From NCBI GenBank assembly GCA_019648995.1, contig BLXT01005178.1, positions 500,707 through 528,271 on the forward strand: 27,565 nucleotides of DNA, read 5' to 3'. This DNA is from Plakobranchus ocellatus (Eukaryota > Mollusca > Gastropoda > Plakobranchidae). A program made the position numbers and the translations under genes. Shown here piece by piece: positions 1 through 10,414 of this stretch. The notes beneath the pieces are model-generated. The model saw only the letters and a program-made list of their open reading frames with translations. It did not search any database and had not been told where the DNA came from. How positions within the stretch are numbered: the stretch's first letter is position 1; the number at the start of each line of letters is the position of its first letter.

Positions 1-465
1 AAAAAAAAAAAAAAAAAAAACTGCTGCTGCACAGTTTTTTTCTTTGGCCATTTGAGGTTTTGACTATCGATTTCTTCCCCCCATGGTAATATCATAGCAC
101 AAAAAGGTAGGGGCAAACTAGTAAAGATTTCTTTTTTGCAAAATGTATCTTTTTTTTTTCAAAAAATGAAAAAAAAACCCCATCAAATTAATATCCGTGA
201 ATTTTTTAAAATTTTTGCATTGTAATCTTTATTATTACAAATCTCATCAACATATATTCATTAGTGTGATCACAAAAATTTTTTTAAACCCTTGAAACAG
301 CCAATCTCTGCTAAATAAAACAAAAATAAATCCAATGGAAACAGTCTTAACAAAAAGTTGCATCTTTCTTTCTCTCCACTGAAAAAAAAGCACAGCTAAA
401 AAAAAAAAATGGGGACAAAAATTTAAACTTCAATCAAATTTCACTCAAGAATAAAAAAAAAAAAA
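1..465. other. Start of a CXXC1 intron, AT-rich
   Basis: Intronic by position: the donor at 471 has no acceptor partner in the window. The stretch starts with 20 A residues and contains many A and T runs. I found no exon-like frame matching the CXXC1 coiled-coil or C-terminal region. Confidence 0.6.
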
Positions 466-471
466 ACTTAC

Positions 472-551
472 TCGTTGTCCGACATTTCTGAATCATCCAT
501 GTCTGAAAACCCATCACGGGCACCAGATCCTCTTTCTGACATAGACGTAAC
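472..551 (-). CDS. CXXC1: CXXC1 exon, acidic serine-rich segment
   Basis: The 80-bp exon runs from acceptor tctctatgaag to donor GTAAGT (starting at 471). Its phase fits the preceding exon. It encodes VTSMSERGSGARDGFSDMDD and further acidic residues, matching the low-complexity acidic region that follows the CXXC finger in this family. Sequence similarity alone would be weak; the phase and splice sites are what link it to the gene. Confidence 0.8.
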
Positions 552-3500
552 CTTCATAGAGAAATAAAATGACCAATACATTAAGATAGGGTGATAGCTC
601 AAAGCCAAAGATGTCAAACCCAGACTAAAATATTCATCCCAATTTTTTTTCTCTTGGAACATCATTGAAACTTCTTTTTTTTTTTAAGGTCTCCTTAACC
701 CTATCCCTTTTGTGTATGTGTTTGGCCTTTCAATCTTACAGACTATATCACTGACTATGTAAATATGATAGCAATTGATCGTTTATCCACTTCCAACACC
801 ATAAACAGACTCAACAAAGAAACCTATTGGATATACACTCTTATAACATTGGGACCGCAAGGTCTCAAAGTCAAAGACCAAACATTTCCGATAACCATTA
901 TCTGTATATTTCAGTAACGAATTAATGGTACAATGCACAATACTCCACTTTTAATGCATTTCTATGCCATTTAATTATCGATTTCCATATCTCTTTACCC
1001 TAATTCTAAGCGGCCAGAGTTCTGTTTAATTTGCATCAATGTACTTGCTGTGTTTATTACTATTATATTTTTTCACTCATACAGACTGCTTATTAATTAA
1101 ATTATTTTCAATTTGATGTAATGGTTTGTGAATGCAATACTTAGCGTTCACTACTTTTTGGCCTGTGGCCATAGTGCTTAAATTGTCATCATTTTATTTT
1201 GCACTGATGGAGCCATATATAGGATATACATGTGGATATTTTACTTTAATATTCATTAAATTTACGAGTACTGTTTAATTTTAAATATATTATTTAATTG
1301 GCAACTGCCTCCTTTCTTTTTTTACTTTATATATCAATTCAGTTGCCATTGCATCCTTTGGATCCTTCATTTTATATTATTTGTAGTGTTTCCTGAGTGG
1401 TGATCTTGCCATTTTTAATTATATTACCAGTTGTGTTTGTGTGTTAATTTCAAATGATTTACTATTTTTCTTCATGTATTATAACCAATTCATAGTTGAA
1501 ATTGGAGTAAACTTGACTTTTCCCCCCAAAACTTAATAAAATTACATATATATTTTCAATTAAAAAATGAAAAAAAAATTAAGAGTTAACACTTTAATCC
1601 TTTGAGTCTACACCATCATAAAAACATTGCTGTCATTCTTACACTGCCATAACTTGTGCACTGCCGTAGTCTGCATGTCTGCTTCAATTTGTTGGACCCT
1701 CCAAACTTTTTCATGTCCTGAAGAAAGGGATGAAGATCATGAGAGCATCACTTCATTTTTTTCCCTTTTGAGGGAGAAAAATTTAAAACTTATTTGTTTT
1801 GTCTTTTTCCTTTTTGTAAATTATAAAAATCAATCACTTCCACAACTAGACCTCAGAAGAGTTTAGACCTTTTTTCCTCACAACATTTAAACCTTTCAGT
1901 TTCACGACATGTAAATGTAACTATGTTTTTTACTCGTACTTTAAATGAAACAAAAAGAAAAAAATCTGTACAACGTCATTGAATGCCAAATCAGAGAAAA
2001 TTAGTCTTCCAGCCAAAGTCAAATAGCTTAGTAGTAGGATCAAATAAAATAGAATTAGAATGATCCCTCTATTTATTGATGGCAGTTGCATCAAACCTCT
2101 GAAGTGTCCTCTTTGTGTATAGGGACTACAGGAGTTTGATGCGCCTGCCATTATTTTGCTGTCAATGTTGTATGGGTCACAATTAAAAAAAAAATAAGAG
2201 CTATTGTCCTCCAACACAAATGATCCTCACACTTCCCAATAGATTTCTTTTCATAAAATTTTTGCTTTCGATACTAAGTCTTTTAAAACTATAATTACTT
2301 GGAAAAATTTAATAACTGAAAAGGATCAAGGTTTTAAAAGATTTGAAAAATAAAGAAAGGGATGGTTTCTACCACTGCAATCTATTCCCCTAAATGAATG
2401 TGAATGTTGGGACTTCGAGGTTCTGTAGCGACAAAACAATGCATGCCAGGGCTTACCTTGCAGTAGTCGCATCGTCCACAGTCATCACTTCTATTACAAG
2501 CACTGCAGTCTCCACACCTGTGAGTTGTTCTGTTTTTGCTTTTGGAGGCCTGGTTGTGGAGAGAATCAAATTCAGTTAAAATACAATAAACATTCAGTAA
2601 AAATCAATTTCTAATATTTAACAGAAAAAGGATACAAAGCCAAAACAAAACAAAAAAAATTTCTCAGTTGTGCTATAGACTTTGATTGTACTTTAGATTA
2701 GAATCCACTCAAGGCCACTGCATACAACACAATAGTGATGTTTATGGAGAAAAAGAGATGGAAATTGCTGAAATATCTGCATCTTTTTTAACTCAGATTC
2801 TAATTCACCATTATTTTGCTATGTTAAGTCAAAAAACTCAAATATGTTCAACCCGAAGACCATAAACAGGGTCCCCACCAAATCCTTGAAATTTTTTTCA
2901 AGACTCCAAATTTTTATTTCAAGACCCCTATTCACAAGTTCAAAAAAGGTCACCAGGCATAAAAAAAAAACAGGCTGTATGAGTAAGTACGGTACATCTT
3001 AGACATATTTTGTCTGTTATTCTTCAATCGACACTTAAGGCAACATAAAATATATTACTATTTATTTTAGTTTGATATCTAACCTCTTGAAATTCTTGAT
3101 ACCTGTTGATTAAAACAGCGTCTCTTGATAAATATTCTATAACTTCTTCATCCAGAAGGGCCTTGTTTATCCATGTCACTCAGAGGAAAGTGCAATACTG
3201 ATTATACCCCCTACAATCCTCATGTCCAATAGAGTGGGGGGGCTAGATGGATTTGTTTTTCTTCTCTCTTATGTTCCAATCCTATAATTGTATTTCTAAT
3301 CACAACGTTTAAAGCACTTTATACACTTTATACAAATGCCTATTTACAGGATGCCCTTTTCCAATCCTACAGTAACTTTAAAGCAGCCTCCTTCTCCCTT
3401 ATCTTCTTAGAAATCGAGGCAATCTCTTCCTCTTTCTCATTGGCTGCTTTTCTGAGGGCACTTGCTGATGACAATGTAGACTTCAGATCTAGCTCGAATC

Positions 3501-6500
3501 GGGCTTGGTTATAAATGTGTATCTAGATCTAATATACAGACCTAACAATAATTTGTGTGTGGATCTAGACTCAAGCAGGAAGCAACATAGAGAGAGGTTC
3601 AGAAAGACTTAATGACAGATAGAATGAGAGAAAGAGCGACAGAACGTCAGTCAGAGAGAGGGATGCAGAGAAAGACACAGAGCGACTGCAATAAGAGAAT
3701 AACATGGAAAAGTTCATGAAAAGAGACATTCATATCGATGTTAATAACAAATAAATATAATAAGAAGGATAGATTTCATTAGGATGATAAAAGCGCGCTC
3801 GAGAGAGAGAGACAGGGGGGATGGGATAGTTTGTTTGGTTGACTTGAATGCACTGGCTTAACATACCAATATTGTAGAGCTATTTAAAAAAACAAAAAAA
3901 CGATATAAGCAGACCAAGGCACTTGGTTGGTATTATGAAAAGTACAATTTTTTTTTTCAAATGTTAGGCAGTTTGTATAGAACATCAGTTTAACTGTTTC
4001 ATCCTACTTATATTGTATTAAAAGCATACACAGTCGGCACCTCAAGTTTCTTTGATAATAGTTCAAAGGCTGACTAGAGGATTGGGGAAAACAACCTTTG
4101 ATTTCTTTGATCTTTTGTTGACATGGTAGACTTCTTACACTAGGCCTTGAACTGCATTGCAAATACTACCATAGTTTGCTTATTTGCTTTAATACATTGT
4201 GATGATTGTATTTTTTAAAGACTTCTCTGTTCAAGGGGGGTGGGGGGGGGAGGGATAAAAGGCGGGTTTTTTTTCTTCTAAACATTGATTAGGATCAGGC
4301 ATTAGAGTTACAAGTTGAGGGGGCTGTGAATAAGTATGGCAAGAAAGGTAGTAGACTAAACCAAACAAATTAGACTGAATATAGGATTATTGGGTAAAAT
4401 AAAGCATAACTTTGGCAGGTCTGCTTCTGATGCCAATAATAATAATAGTAATAATAATAATAATAATAAAACGCTATCATTCACGCAGTGACGCAAAGCT
4501 TTCAGCCAGCCAACACAAAGGAAGAGTGGAGAGTCAAATCGCGTCAAAACGCATGCCTGCATTGTTTCCTAAGTTAGCCCAACGGTATACACGGACTGCT
4601 CAAAGCGAATGATAAAATTGATAGCACTTGGCAGTGCTGCATAGGAGTCGAAAGTTATAGATATTGTAGGACCAGCTCTGAGATCTCATAAATAAGCCCA
4701 AGGCCTATCAAAGGGAGAAAAAAAACTACCGCACTCGACCATACAAATAAAAAAAAAATCAAATGAATATCGGATTTTGGGAGGTTTAATTTTGTTTTTC
4801 CCCGACTTTTTCCCCAGTTCCTACCCCTCACAAAATTCCCGACTTTTTCCCGATTTCCCGACCCGGCGGGCACCCTGCATAAATCTACTAATTCTTAATA
4901 CAATACAATTTGTTTTTAAAATTTCAGCCCGTGAGATTGCTAATAATACAATTAGTGTCACCAGTATCACTACAGCAGCATCAGAACTTTCTATTACTTG
5001 TGCGAGCCACAATTTTAAGCATCACATAATTATTCTTGATCTGTATGGTGCTTAAAAAGATGCAAGTCTGCTGTGACTGCGTGCTCAAGATAATTTTATT
5101 AAAATTCATCATTGCTGTAGTATTCAAAAGAATTTCACGTAACATATAGATTTCTCTCATTAAAAAAAAAAGAAAAAAAACTAAAACAAACCAATAACAA
5201 CAAAAAAAAACCCCACAGTTCATCAATCTCCCAGGATGAGATATTACACACTTCACAATAAAATCATCATGAAATCAAAGAATTAAAAAAATAATAATAA
5301 TAAAACTAACTGTAGGCTTTTGGGTAAAAAAAAAAAAAAAAGAAACACTCCAAATGTGATGTACATATTATGCATTCAAATGTAAAAAAGAATATATTTT
5401 GAAAATGTCAATCATAGGTGTTTATAAAATTAATTTGGCTTATTCTTGACAGTGTAAGAAAATGGTGCCCTTTTTTTTTTCTAGGGAAATCCTCTATAGG
5501 CTTCATTATCACATTTTTCTGCAAAGGTAGATGAATGTGAACAAGGTAATCACAAAGACAAATATAAATTAAGAGAGGACAAAAATATATAAATTTTAAA
5601 TGCAATCCAAAGCAAAAACTTTTCTAACAAATGATTCATCATTAAAACTGTTTTCAAGCGCAATTATGTCAGACTAAAATTAACTGCGTCTCAATTTAAA
5701 GCCGGCAGCAACTGAAAGCTGAAAATTAAATCATGCACCTACCATTTTTTCACGCAGTTTATTTCGATATTCTTTTTGGTCTTTGTCAAATTTTTCAAAG
5801 TCGCTGGATTCACTTGTTCGTCTGTCCTTTTTTTTGGTCTTGTATTGGATCTCCAGATGCTCATGCCTGGCTTTAAATTAAAAAAAAAATAGAAGAAAAA
5901 AAAAACCTTGAAGTTAGAAGAAACTCCCTGAAACCATGAGCAAATGTGTCTGTGCTCTATACCTACAGTGACTGATACTCTGCATGTATTGCTTTAAGGT
6001 ACTTTTTTTTTCCTACATTGTTATAACAAATTATTCTTACATTGACAAGCTTTCCTAAGCACTTCATTTATAGTAAATTTGTTTTGGTATCCTCAGTAAT
6101 TTTAATACTATAAGGACATGTTTGCATGAAATCCTTTCTTGTTGAGTTTCTTCATCACAATAGTGACAAGTGACATTATTACATTCAATATTCAACACAA
6201 TACATAGATCTAATTTCTTTTTGGAAGCTGTGCAGAGCATAGAAGAGAGGTGTTAGACTAAATCTACTTATATTTTAGAAACTTTGTGCAGAGGAGAAGG
6301 GTGACTGTAAGAACGTGAACCAGAGAGCTTTTTTATCACCTTTCCCTTTGTCTTTTGATATATATCAACACAATATCAAAAATCTCTTTCAGGTCATTAT
6401 ATCCATAAAGCACTGTCCTCCCTTATTAAAGCCATGCATAGCATTTAATAAGAGGACAACCAGGCTTCACTTGTTTTTTCATGCATTTGCAATACAAAAT

Positions 6501-8171
6501 CAAAACTAAAACAAAACTATTTTTCATTCATGAGTTAATTTCTCAGTCTTTATTTACATTTGTCTGTTTAAACTCTCTTCCTCTTGTACATGTCCATCAT
6601 GCAGGAATGCTTACTATTTAGTATAGAGTTGGTATTTTTTTTCAATAATTTCTACATTATTATTTCTTTTTTGTTTATGGAAAGATTGAAACATTTCCTA
6701 CCTGTGCAGGCATCACAATAGTATCTCTTGATGTGCCTTGCATCCTCAGCTGTGATGCCTATACAGTCTCCATGGTACCATTCCTCACAGTGATCACATC
6801 CGCTGAGAGAAAAATACATTGGTAGGATTAGAAAGATTATCAGAGATTTTTTCCCACGTGAAAGCGGATTTTACTGAAATGACTTGAAACAGCCTTTAAT
6901 TAAAATTCTTTGGTAAAATATTAATTTTATTTTAAAATGATTTTATTATAAAAAAAAATAAATATTTTTACATTGCAATATTTTCACAACAGCAATTAAT
7001 AAAATATTTAAAAAATCAAAACAATATTAAACATAGAAATTTCTAAATGTTCAGAAAATGCAAGAAAGAATAAAAATTGTTCAGCTCATTGACCTATAAT
7101 TTTTTTTTTTTTCAGCATTAGTGGAGGAAAAACTTTTTTTTTCTTAGAACCAAATGCATTTAGGCTTCAATCAAAATTTTGAATTCAGAGCTGCAACCTC
7201 TTAAAAGTTCTCTTATCTTGAAAAAAAAAAATTACATAACTCTACTGCCTTTGATAACTTTCATGGTGATGTGCACCTATTCAGGTTATATAATAGACTG
7301 TCACATCTCCTTTCTCAGAAGGTATTCCCTTAGTAAAAATAAAAATTGTGAACAGTTTTTTTACAATACTGTGCCCTTGTGCTTTCAAGTATATCACACT
7401 TAGGAATCCTTTAGGGTGAATTAACTGTAGTGTTACTGATTTTTTAATGACAATCAAAGCAAAAATGAAATTGCCCAAGAAGCGGCCGCTAATACTTTCC
7501 TTTTAAATGGCTAAATTTTCCACTTTATTTTTAAGTCTGTTTTTTCACAGCTTTTTTTCTTTTTAATGAAGTGCTAGAATTATATATGTGTTGCAGTTCA
7601 CCAAAAAAAAAAACAACAAAGTTTTTTGCAAGACCAAACACTTACAATACATTGGATCCAAGAAATTCTCAAGATATGGAATTAAATGAGTCTTTATATT
7701 TTCCAGAAATATATATTCATATCTCAATTTTTTTGCATGTCCATTTTTTTAAACTCCAACTTAGTTTTTTTTTAACATTCATCTTGCTTTACTGGATCAT
7801 TATTTCAATAATAGAATTATTGTGCTTTTTAATTTACAAAGATCTTGAAATGATTTTGAGGTTAAAACTATTGTGTGAAGACTGGAACTTAGCCTTGAAT
7901 ACTAAATGAAGTAGCTCTATCTTCAGCTTGCTCGTCATAACAAGACTCAAATTAATAAACCGTCTTTCAAAAATCTCCCAGCTATAATATTAGAATATAT
8001 TCATTCACAAGATACAAAGATGTCAAAGTACAAAGTGGAGCACCAGATGAATTTCAGTATTTTATGCAACAATACTCACATCATAAATCTTTCACTATCA
8101 GCTGAACGGCAGATGCAATATAAAATTTCCTCATCTTCCATTTTCAGATTACTCTAACCTGTGGCTCCACT
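472..8171 (-). CDS. CXXC1: CXXC1/CFP1, CpG-binding SET1/COMPASS subunit, 5' six exons (partial)
   Basis: CXXC finger protein 1 reads unmethylated CpG through its CXXC finger and H3K4me3 through its PHD finger, and recruits the SET1 H3K4 methyltransferase complex in the nucleus. Coding exons on the minus strand are 8141-8080, 6802-6702, 5870-5743, 2549-2457, 1717-1643 and 551-472. All five junctions keep phase and use AG/GT sites, giving 179 codons plus two bases. The PHD finger occupies residues 8-54 with ligands C9, C11, C23, C26, H31, C34, C50 and C53 (motif FMIGCDHCEEWYHGDC). A basic linker covers 55-97. The CXXC finger covers 109-148, with all eight cysteines and the KFGG motif at 132-135. 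An acidic SDMDDSEMSDN tail follows. An in-frame TAG at 8156-8154 lies upstream of the ATG at 8141, which fixes the start. The coiled coil and C-terminal Cys/His region of the family are not present and should lie left of position 1. The identification rests on remembered family sequences, but it is very strong. Confidence 0.94.
552..1642. other. CXXC1 intron
   Basis: AT-rich intron between the acidic exon and the second CXXC half-exon. I saw no repeat family or coding segment. Several stop-rich A/T tracts are present. Confidence 0.75.
1643..1717 (-). CDS. CXXC1: CXXC1 exon, second half of CXXC zinc finger
   Basis: The 75-bp, phase 0/0 exon runs from acceptor tttcttcag to donor GTAAGA. It encodes DMKKFGGSNKLKQTCRLRQC and five more residues. 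This includes the CpG-contacting KFGG motif and the last two cysteines, completing the finger begun at 2457..2549. Confidence 0.94.
1718..2456. other. CXXC1 intron splitting the CXXC finger
   Basis: This 739-bp phase-0 intron separates the sixth cysteine from the KFGG half of the zinc finger. Nothing else was recognised in it. Confidence 0.8.
2457..2549 (-). CDS. CXXC1: CXXC1 exon, first half of CXXC zinc finger
   Basis: The 93-bp, phase 0/0 exon runs from acceptor ctccacaaccag to donor GTAAGC. It encodes both CxxCxxC clusters of the CXXC domain (CGDCSAC and CGRCDYC), which supply six zinc ligands. Confidence 0.95.
2866..2960. mobile_element. hAT-like element end (degenerate)
   Basis: The segment begins CAGGGTCCCCACC and continues with repeated TCCTTGAAA / TTTCAAGAC words in both orientations. 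That pattern is common at the ends of animal hAT-family DNA transposons. No partner end or target duplication was found, so the class is tentative. Confidence 0.4.
3060..3530 (-). pseudogene. Unidentified coding-like relic (coiled-coil segment plus second segment)
   Basis: I do not recognise this protein. Read on the minus strand, about 3524-3368 is open and encodes a charged, helix-prone segment with LRKAANEKEEEIASISKK and REKEAALKLL, ending at TAG. Further down, about 3217-3066 encodes a second segment containing HEDCRGYNQYCTFL, an in-frame TGA, then WINKALLDEEVIEYL and AVLINRYQEF. Between them is a shorter open patch (NTIIGLEHKREEKQI). The composition looks protein-like rather than random for such AT-rich DNA, but stops and frame changes interrupt it. 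It lies inside a CXXC1 intron on the same strand. It could be a decayed transposon gene, a retro-copied host gene or chance. Confidence 0.4.
3575..3830. repeat. GA-rich low-complexity tract
   Basis: Purine-rich DNA with repeated GAGA, AGACAGA and GAGAGAG words, ending in a CGAGAGAGAGAGACAG run near 3798. No coding signal. Confidence 0.6.
4436..4469. repeat. (AAT)n microsatellite
   Basis: About eleven AAT units with one interruption (AATAGTAAT). A shorter AAT run occurs near 5289..5303. Confidence 0.9.
4777..4880 (-). mobile_element. hAT-like element end (degenerate)
   Basis: On the minus strand the sequence opens TGCAGGGTGCCCGCCGGG and continues with GTCGGGAAATCGGGAAAAAG and several more TCGGGAAA-type repeats. 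This resembles the CAGGGTG terminus and GGGAAA-rich subterminal repeats of animal hAT elements. The other end was not located. Assignment is by pattern memory. Confidence 0.45.
5743..5870 (-). CDS. CXXC1: CXXC1 exon, basic linker
   Basis: The 128-bp exon is bounded by acceptor taatttaaag and donor GTAGGT. It encodes a charged segment starting ARHEHLEIQYKTKKKDRR, which resembles the LEIRYRHKK stretch after the PHD finger in vertebrate CXXC1, and it ends KLREKM in phase 0. Confidence 0.9.
5871..6701. other. CXXC1 intron
   Basis: Intron between the PHD-core and linker exons. AT-rich; no repeat or coding element recognised. Confidence 0.8.
6702..6802 (-). CDS. CXXC1: CXXC1 exon, PHD finger core
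   Basis: The 101-bp exon runs from acceptor tctctcag to donor GTAGGA. It holds CDHC, the aromatic-cage EEWYHGDC segment and the closing YYCDAC pair, so it carries six of the eight PHD zinc ligands. The GIT-EDARHIKRYYC segment is closer to insect-type CFP1 than to the human form (inference from memory). Confidence 0.95.
6803..8079. other. CXXC1 intron splitting the PHD finger
   Basis: AT-rich 1.28-kb intron after the first PHD cysteine pair. The open frames inside are low-complexity and lack similarity I can recognise. Confidence 0.8.
8080..8171 (-). CDS. CXXC1: CXXC1 exon with start codon
   Basis: The likely acceptor is cttccccag ending at 8172. Thirty bases of 5' leader follow, then ATG at 8141-8139, and the donor GTGAGT starts at 8079. 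The exon encodes MEDEEILYCICRSADSERFM plus two bases and carries the first two PHD zinc ligands. The acceptor upstream of the ATG implies at least one non-coding 5' exon further right. Confidence 0.92.
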
Positions 8172-9269
8172 CTGGGGAAGAAAATAAAATAAAACTTGAC
8201 ATGCTGGGAAAAAAGTACATGGATATTATAGTATAAATGATATAAGTTAGTCTTTGATATGAAGCTTTTTGTCCTTGTGGAAAAATCAACTTTGATACAT
8301 ATTATATTGGGAAACTCGTCTCATAATGCAGAGAAGTTGGCCACAATTTCACTTTGAAATTGATGAACCTGTATGGATATTGTTATTGCTTGAACATGAC
8401 TGACAGGAAAGTATATTCATTACAACGCACCAGAGCCAGTTTCTAAAGCTTCATCAAGTAAGGCATCCATGTGCTCATGTTCACAATCTTTGGCAAAGAA
8501 ACTTTTAATATTTCCGTTATACCTCCCCTTCCCTCCACAAACTTTTTTTTCTGTTATCTTCAAAATTAGAAAATAAAAGATTTCACTGAAATTTTTGCAA
8601 CAGATGATATTGAAATTATATCATGTGCTTCTAACATCATAGCGGAGTTAGATTTGTTTGAGAGAAAGCTGTGGCAGGTCATTTTTCTGGAGGAGAAATG
8701 GTTTGGGTAGCCTTGAGTTTCAGTCAGAAAAATCTTCATAACCACAAAAAAATGTAATAGGCCTACAAGGCAAGGGCGGCTCAAAGCTCTGCCTGTAGGT
8801 TCTACAAAATGTTAACTTTCAAAGTTTCTTCTCATACTACAACAATTTGCTGCTATTTCCCTTCTATATCTCTGCAAGTAATGTGCTTCTGACAGTCAAA
8901 AACTTTTGAAAATCCAATGGTAAAAATTTCCTTTCCCAAGAACAAGAAAAATCTTTTCTAGAATTCAAATGAAGCTCACCCTCTTTATAGCCCAATTATG
9001 AGGATCTGGATCTCAAAGGGCTAGATGAAGGATATTCTTGATTCTCAATCCCATGTCCCATGTTCAATTGAATTTGCAAGTCTTATTTTATTTTCTGCTC
9101 TGACTCTTAAAATTTTAAAAATAATGGGCTATCTTGTTCCAAAATGTCATTCTCAGAAAAAAAATAGAGAGAGCGAATCAACAGCTTAAATCCAGGGCCA
9201 TGAGGAAGTGCAGCCCATTTAATTAAATGTATGAAGGCACAAACATTTGATGAACAAGAAGACTCTTTT

Positions 9270-9505
9270 GGTAATCCTTACCATCTGCGAAACCAAAATC
9301 TGACGAAAATAAACGGGTTTTACTTTTAGTTGATTCGTCTGATTTGGATATCAAATGTGATAGTGTGAAAATGAAACACAATTTCCTAAGATCTCTCGAG
9401 TTTTTTTTCTAGATCGGACCTTATCAACTAAAATCACTTCATTTCGTCAATATTATAGATAGGCCTAAACAAACCCCGCAGGGATCGCAGATGGTAAGGA
9501 TTACC
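9270..9505. mobile_element. Mutator-type MITE with 9-bp target duplication
   Basis: Perfect 21-bp terminal inverted repeats lie at 9270-9290 and 9485-9505 (outer bases GGTAATCC...). They are flanked by identical 9-bp direct repeats GACTCTTTT at 9261-9269 and 9506-9514. Inner inverted repeats strengthen the call: TGACGAAA (9301-9308) pairs with TTTCGTCA (9442-9449), and TTTTAGTTGAT (9324-9334) pairs with ATCAACTAAAA (9423-9433). The 236-bp element has no coding capacity. A 9-bp duplication is the hallmark of Mutator-like transposition, and broken Mutator-like transposases occur 13-17 kb away, although a direct link between their ends was not shown. Confidence 0.9.
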
Positions 9506-9525
9506 GACTCTTTTCTCATTCAACA

Positions 9526-9580
9526 GGAGGTGATTTCCCAGTCCAGAAAAATTTCCCTTTTCTGCACTGGAAACCACCTT
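9526..9580. other. Imperfect hairpin
   Basis: Arms 9526-9550 and 9558-9580 pair with few mismatches and bulges around a 7-base loop (ATTTCCC). The ends of the arms are GGAGGTG and CCACCTT. It could be a small MITE relic or a structured RNA. The loop and arms are short for a typical miRNA precursor. Confidence 0.45.
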
Positions 9581-10311
9581 GAAGTAGGTCTAATTTAAAA
9601 GAGTAGTGTTTAGGTTGCTGACATGTAAAAGACGAGATCATTAATCTAGATCTAGATGATGCAGGATTGTGCCTTCCCTGATTGAGTGGACTCTAAGCCT
9701 ACTTAATGAAATGATGGCGAATATTGAAAGTACTAGATCTAGATTCTAGATCTGATTGGATTATTTGGTCTAAATTTTCGATGTAATATCAAGATCTCTA
9801 AAACTAAAAGTGGTTTACCGGTGTGTAATCCTCGCAGTTAAGATCTATTATCAACTTGTCCTGCCTTATTGTGAAATCCCTTTTGAAGATTATCAAATTT
9901 AATAAACTGGAAGTGTTCTTACAATGCAAAAAAAAAAAAAAAGGCTTACCGGTATTGTTGGATCTTCCCCCAGGAAAGTGAGAATATCAATATGAAGCTA
10001 ACAAAGCAAAAGTAGACCTGTGGGGCTTAGAAGTTTTATCGCTTGCGACTTGGCATAATCGAGAACATAGAGTCGATTCTTTTAGTTCAAAATCACAATC
10101 GATTTTGAATAGGGTTTCGATTCTTCGATTCTAATACCGTCGACCTAACCATTGCGAGAGTTGCTTTGTCTTTGACTTTGCTTAGCAACGGCACATAACG
10201 CTTCAGCAAAAAAAGATTTGCTGCTCCCATAACTATGCAGTGGAACGGTATAAGACTATCAATGTTCACACAACTTCCATACTGCTTTTTTTTACTCTTT
10301 AGGTGCGATCA

Positions 10312-10414
10312 TGAAGTAATTGACCCTAAGTTTTGAAACCTGTGACACTCTCGATATTTCATCTGAAATAATTGATCCTAAGTGTTTGAAGCTTGCGACA
10401 CTCTCGAAATTTTT
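10312..10414. repeat. Tandem duplication, two copies of about 52 bp
   Basis: Copy one (10312-10363) and copy two (10364-10414) share the TAATTGA-CCTAAG, TTTGAA and GACACTCTCGA blocks with scattered substitutions. They are flanked at a distance by ATCGATT-rich stretches that may be ends of a decayed DNA transposon. Confidence 0.65.

Larger units (their letters stand above)
2550..5742. other. Large CXXC1 intron with repeats
   Basis: A 3.2-kb intron between the linker exon and the CXXC exon. It contains two hAT-like terminal fragments (2866..2960 and 4777..4880), a coding-like relic (3060..3530), GA-rich low-complexity DNA, a G-rich tract near 4235..4255 and an AAT microsatellite. Short AGATCTAGATCT-type words cluster at 3485..3575. 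Confidence 0.75.
8172..9949. other. Probable CXXC1 5'UTR intron region
   Basis: The acceptor at 8172 implies a non-coding exon upstream on the minus strand. A good donor candidate is CCG|GTAAGC with the exon ending at 9950; GTAAAC near 9818 is an alternative. The interval contains the MITE at 9270..9505 and an imperfect hairpin at 9526..9580. Only transcript data can settle the first exon. Confidence 0.4.

Noticed and set aside
8422..8520. Minus-strand frame with KSFFAKDCEHEHMDALLDEALE, at first sight like a peroxin PEX19 segment
   Set aside because: Only about 31 codons between stops, no pyrimidine-rich acceptor upstream, a weak donor, and no second matching exon nearby; the resemblance is too short to support.
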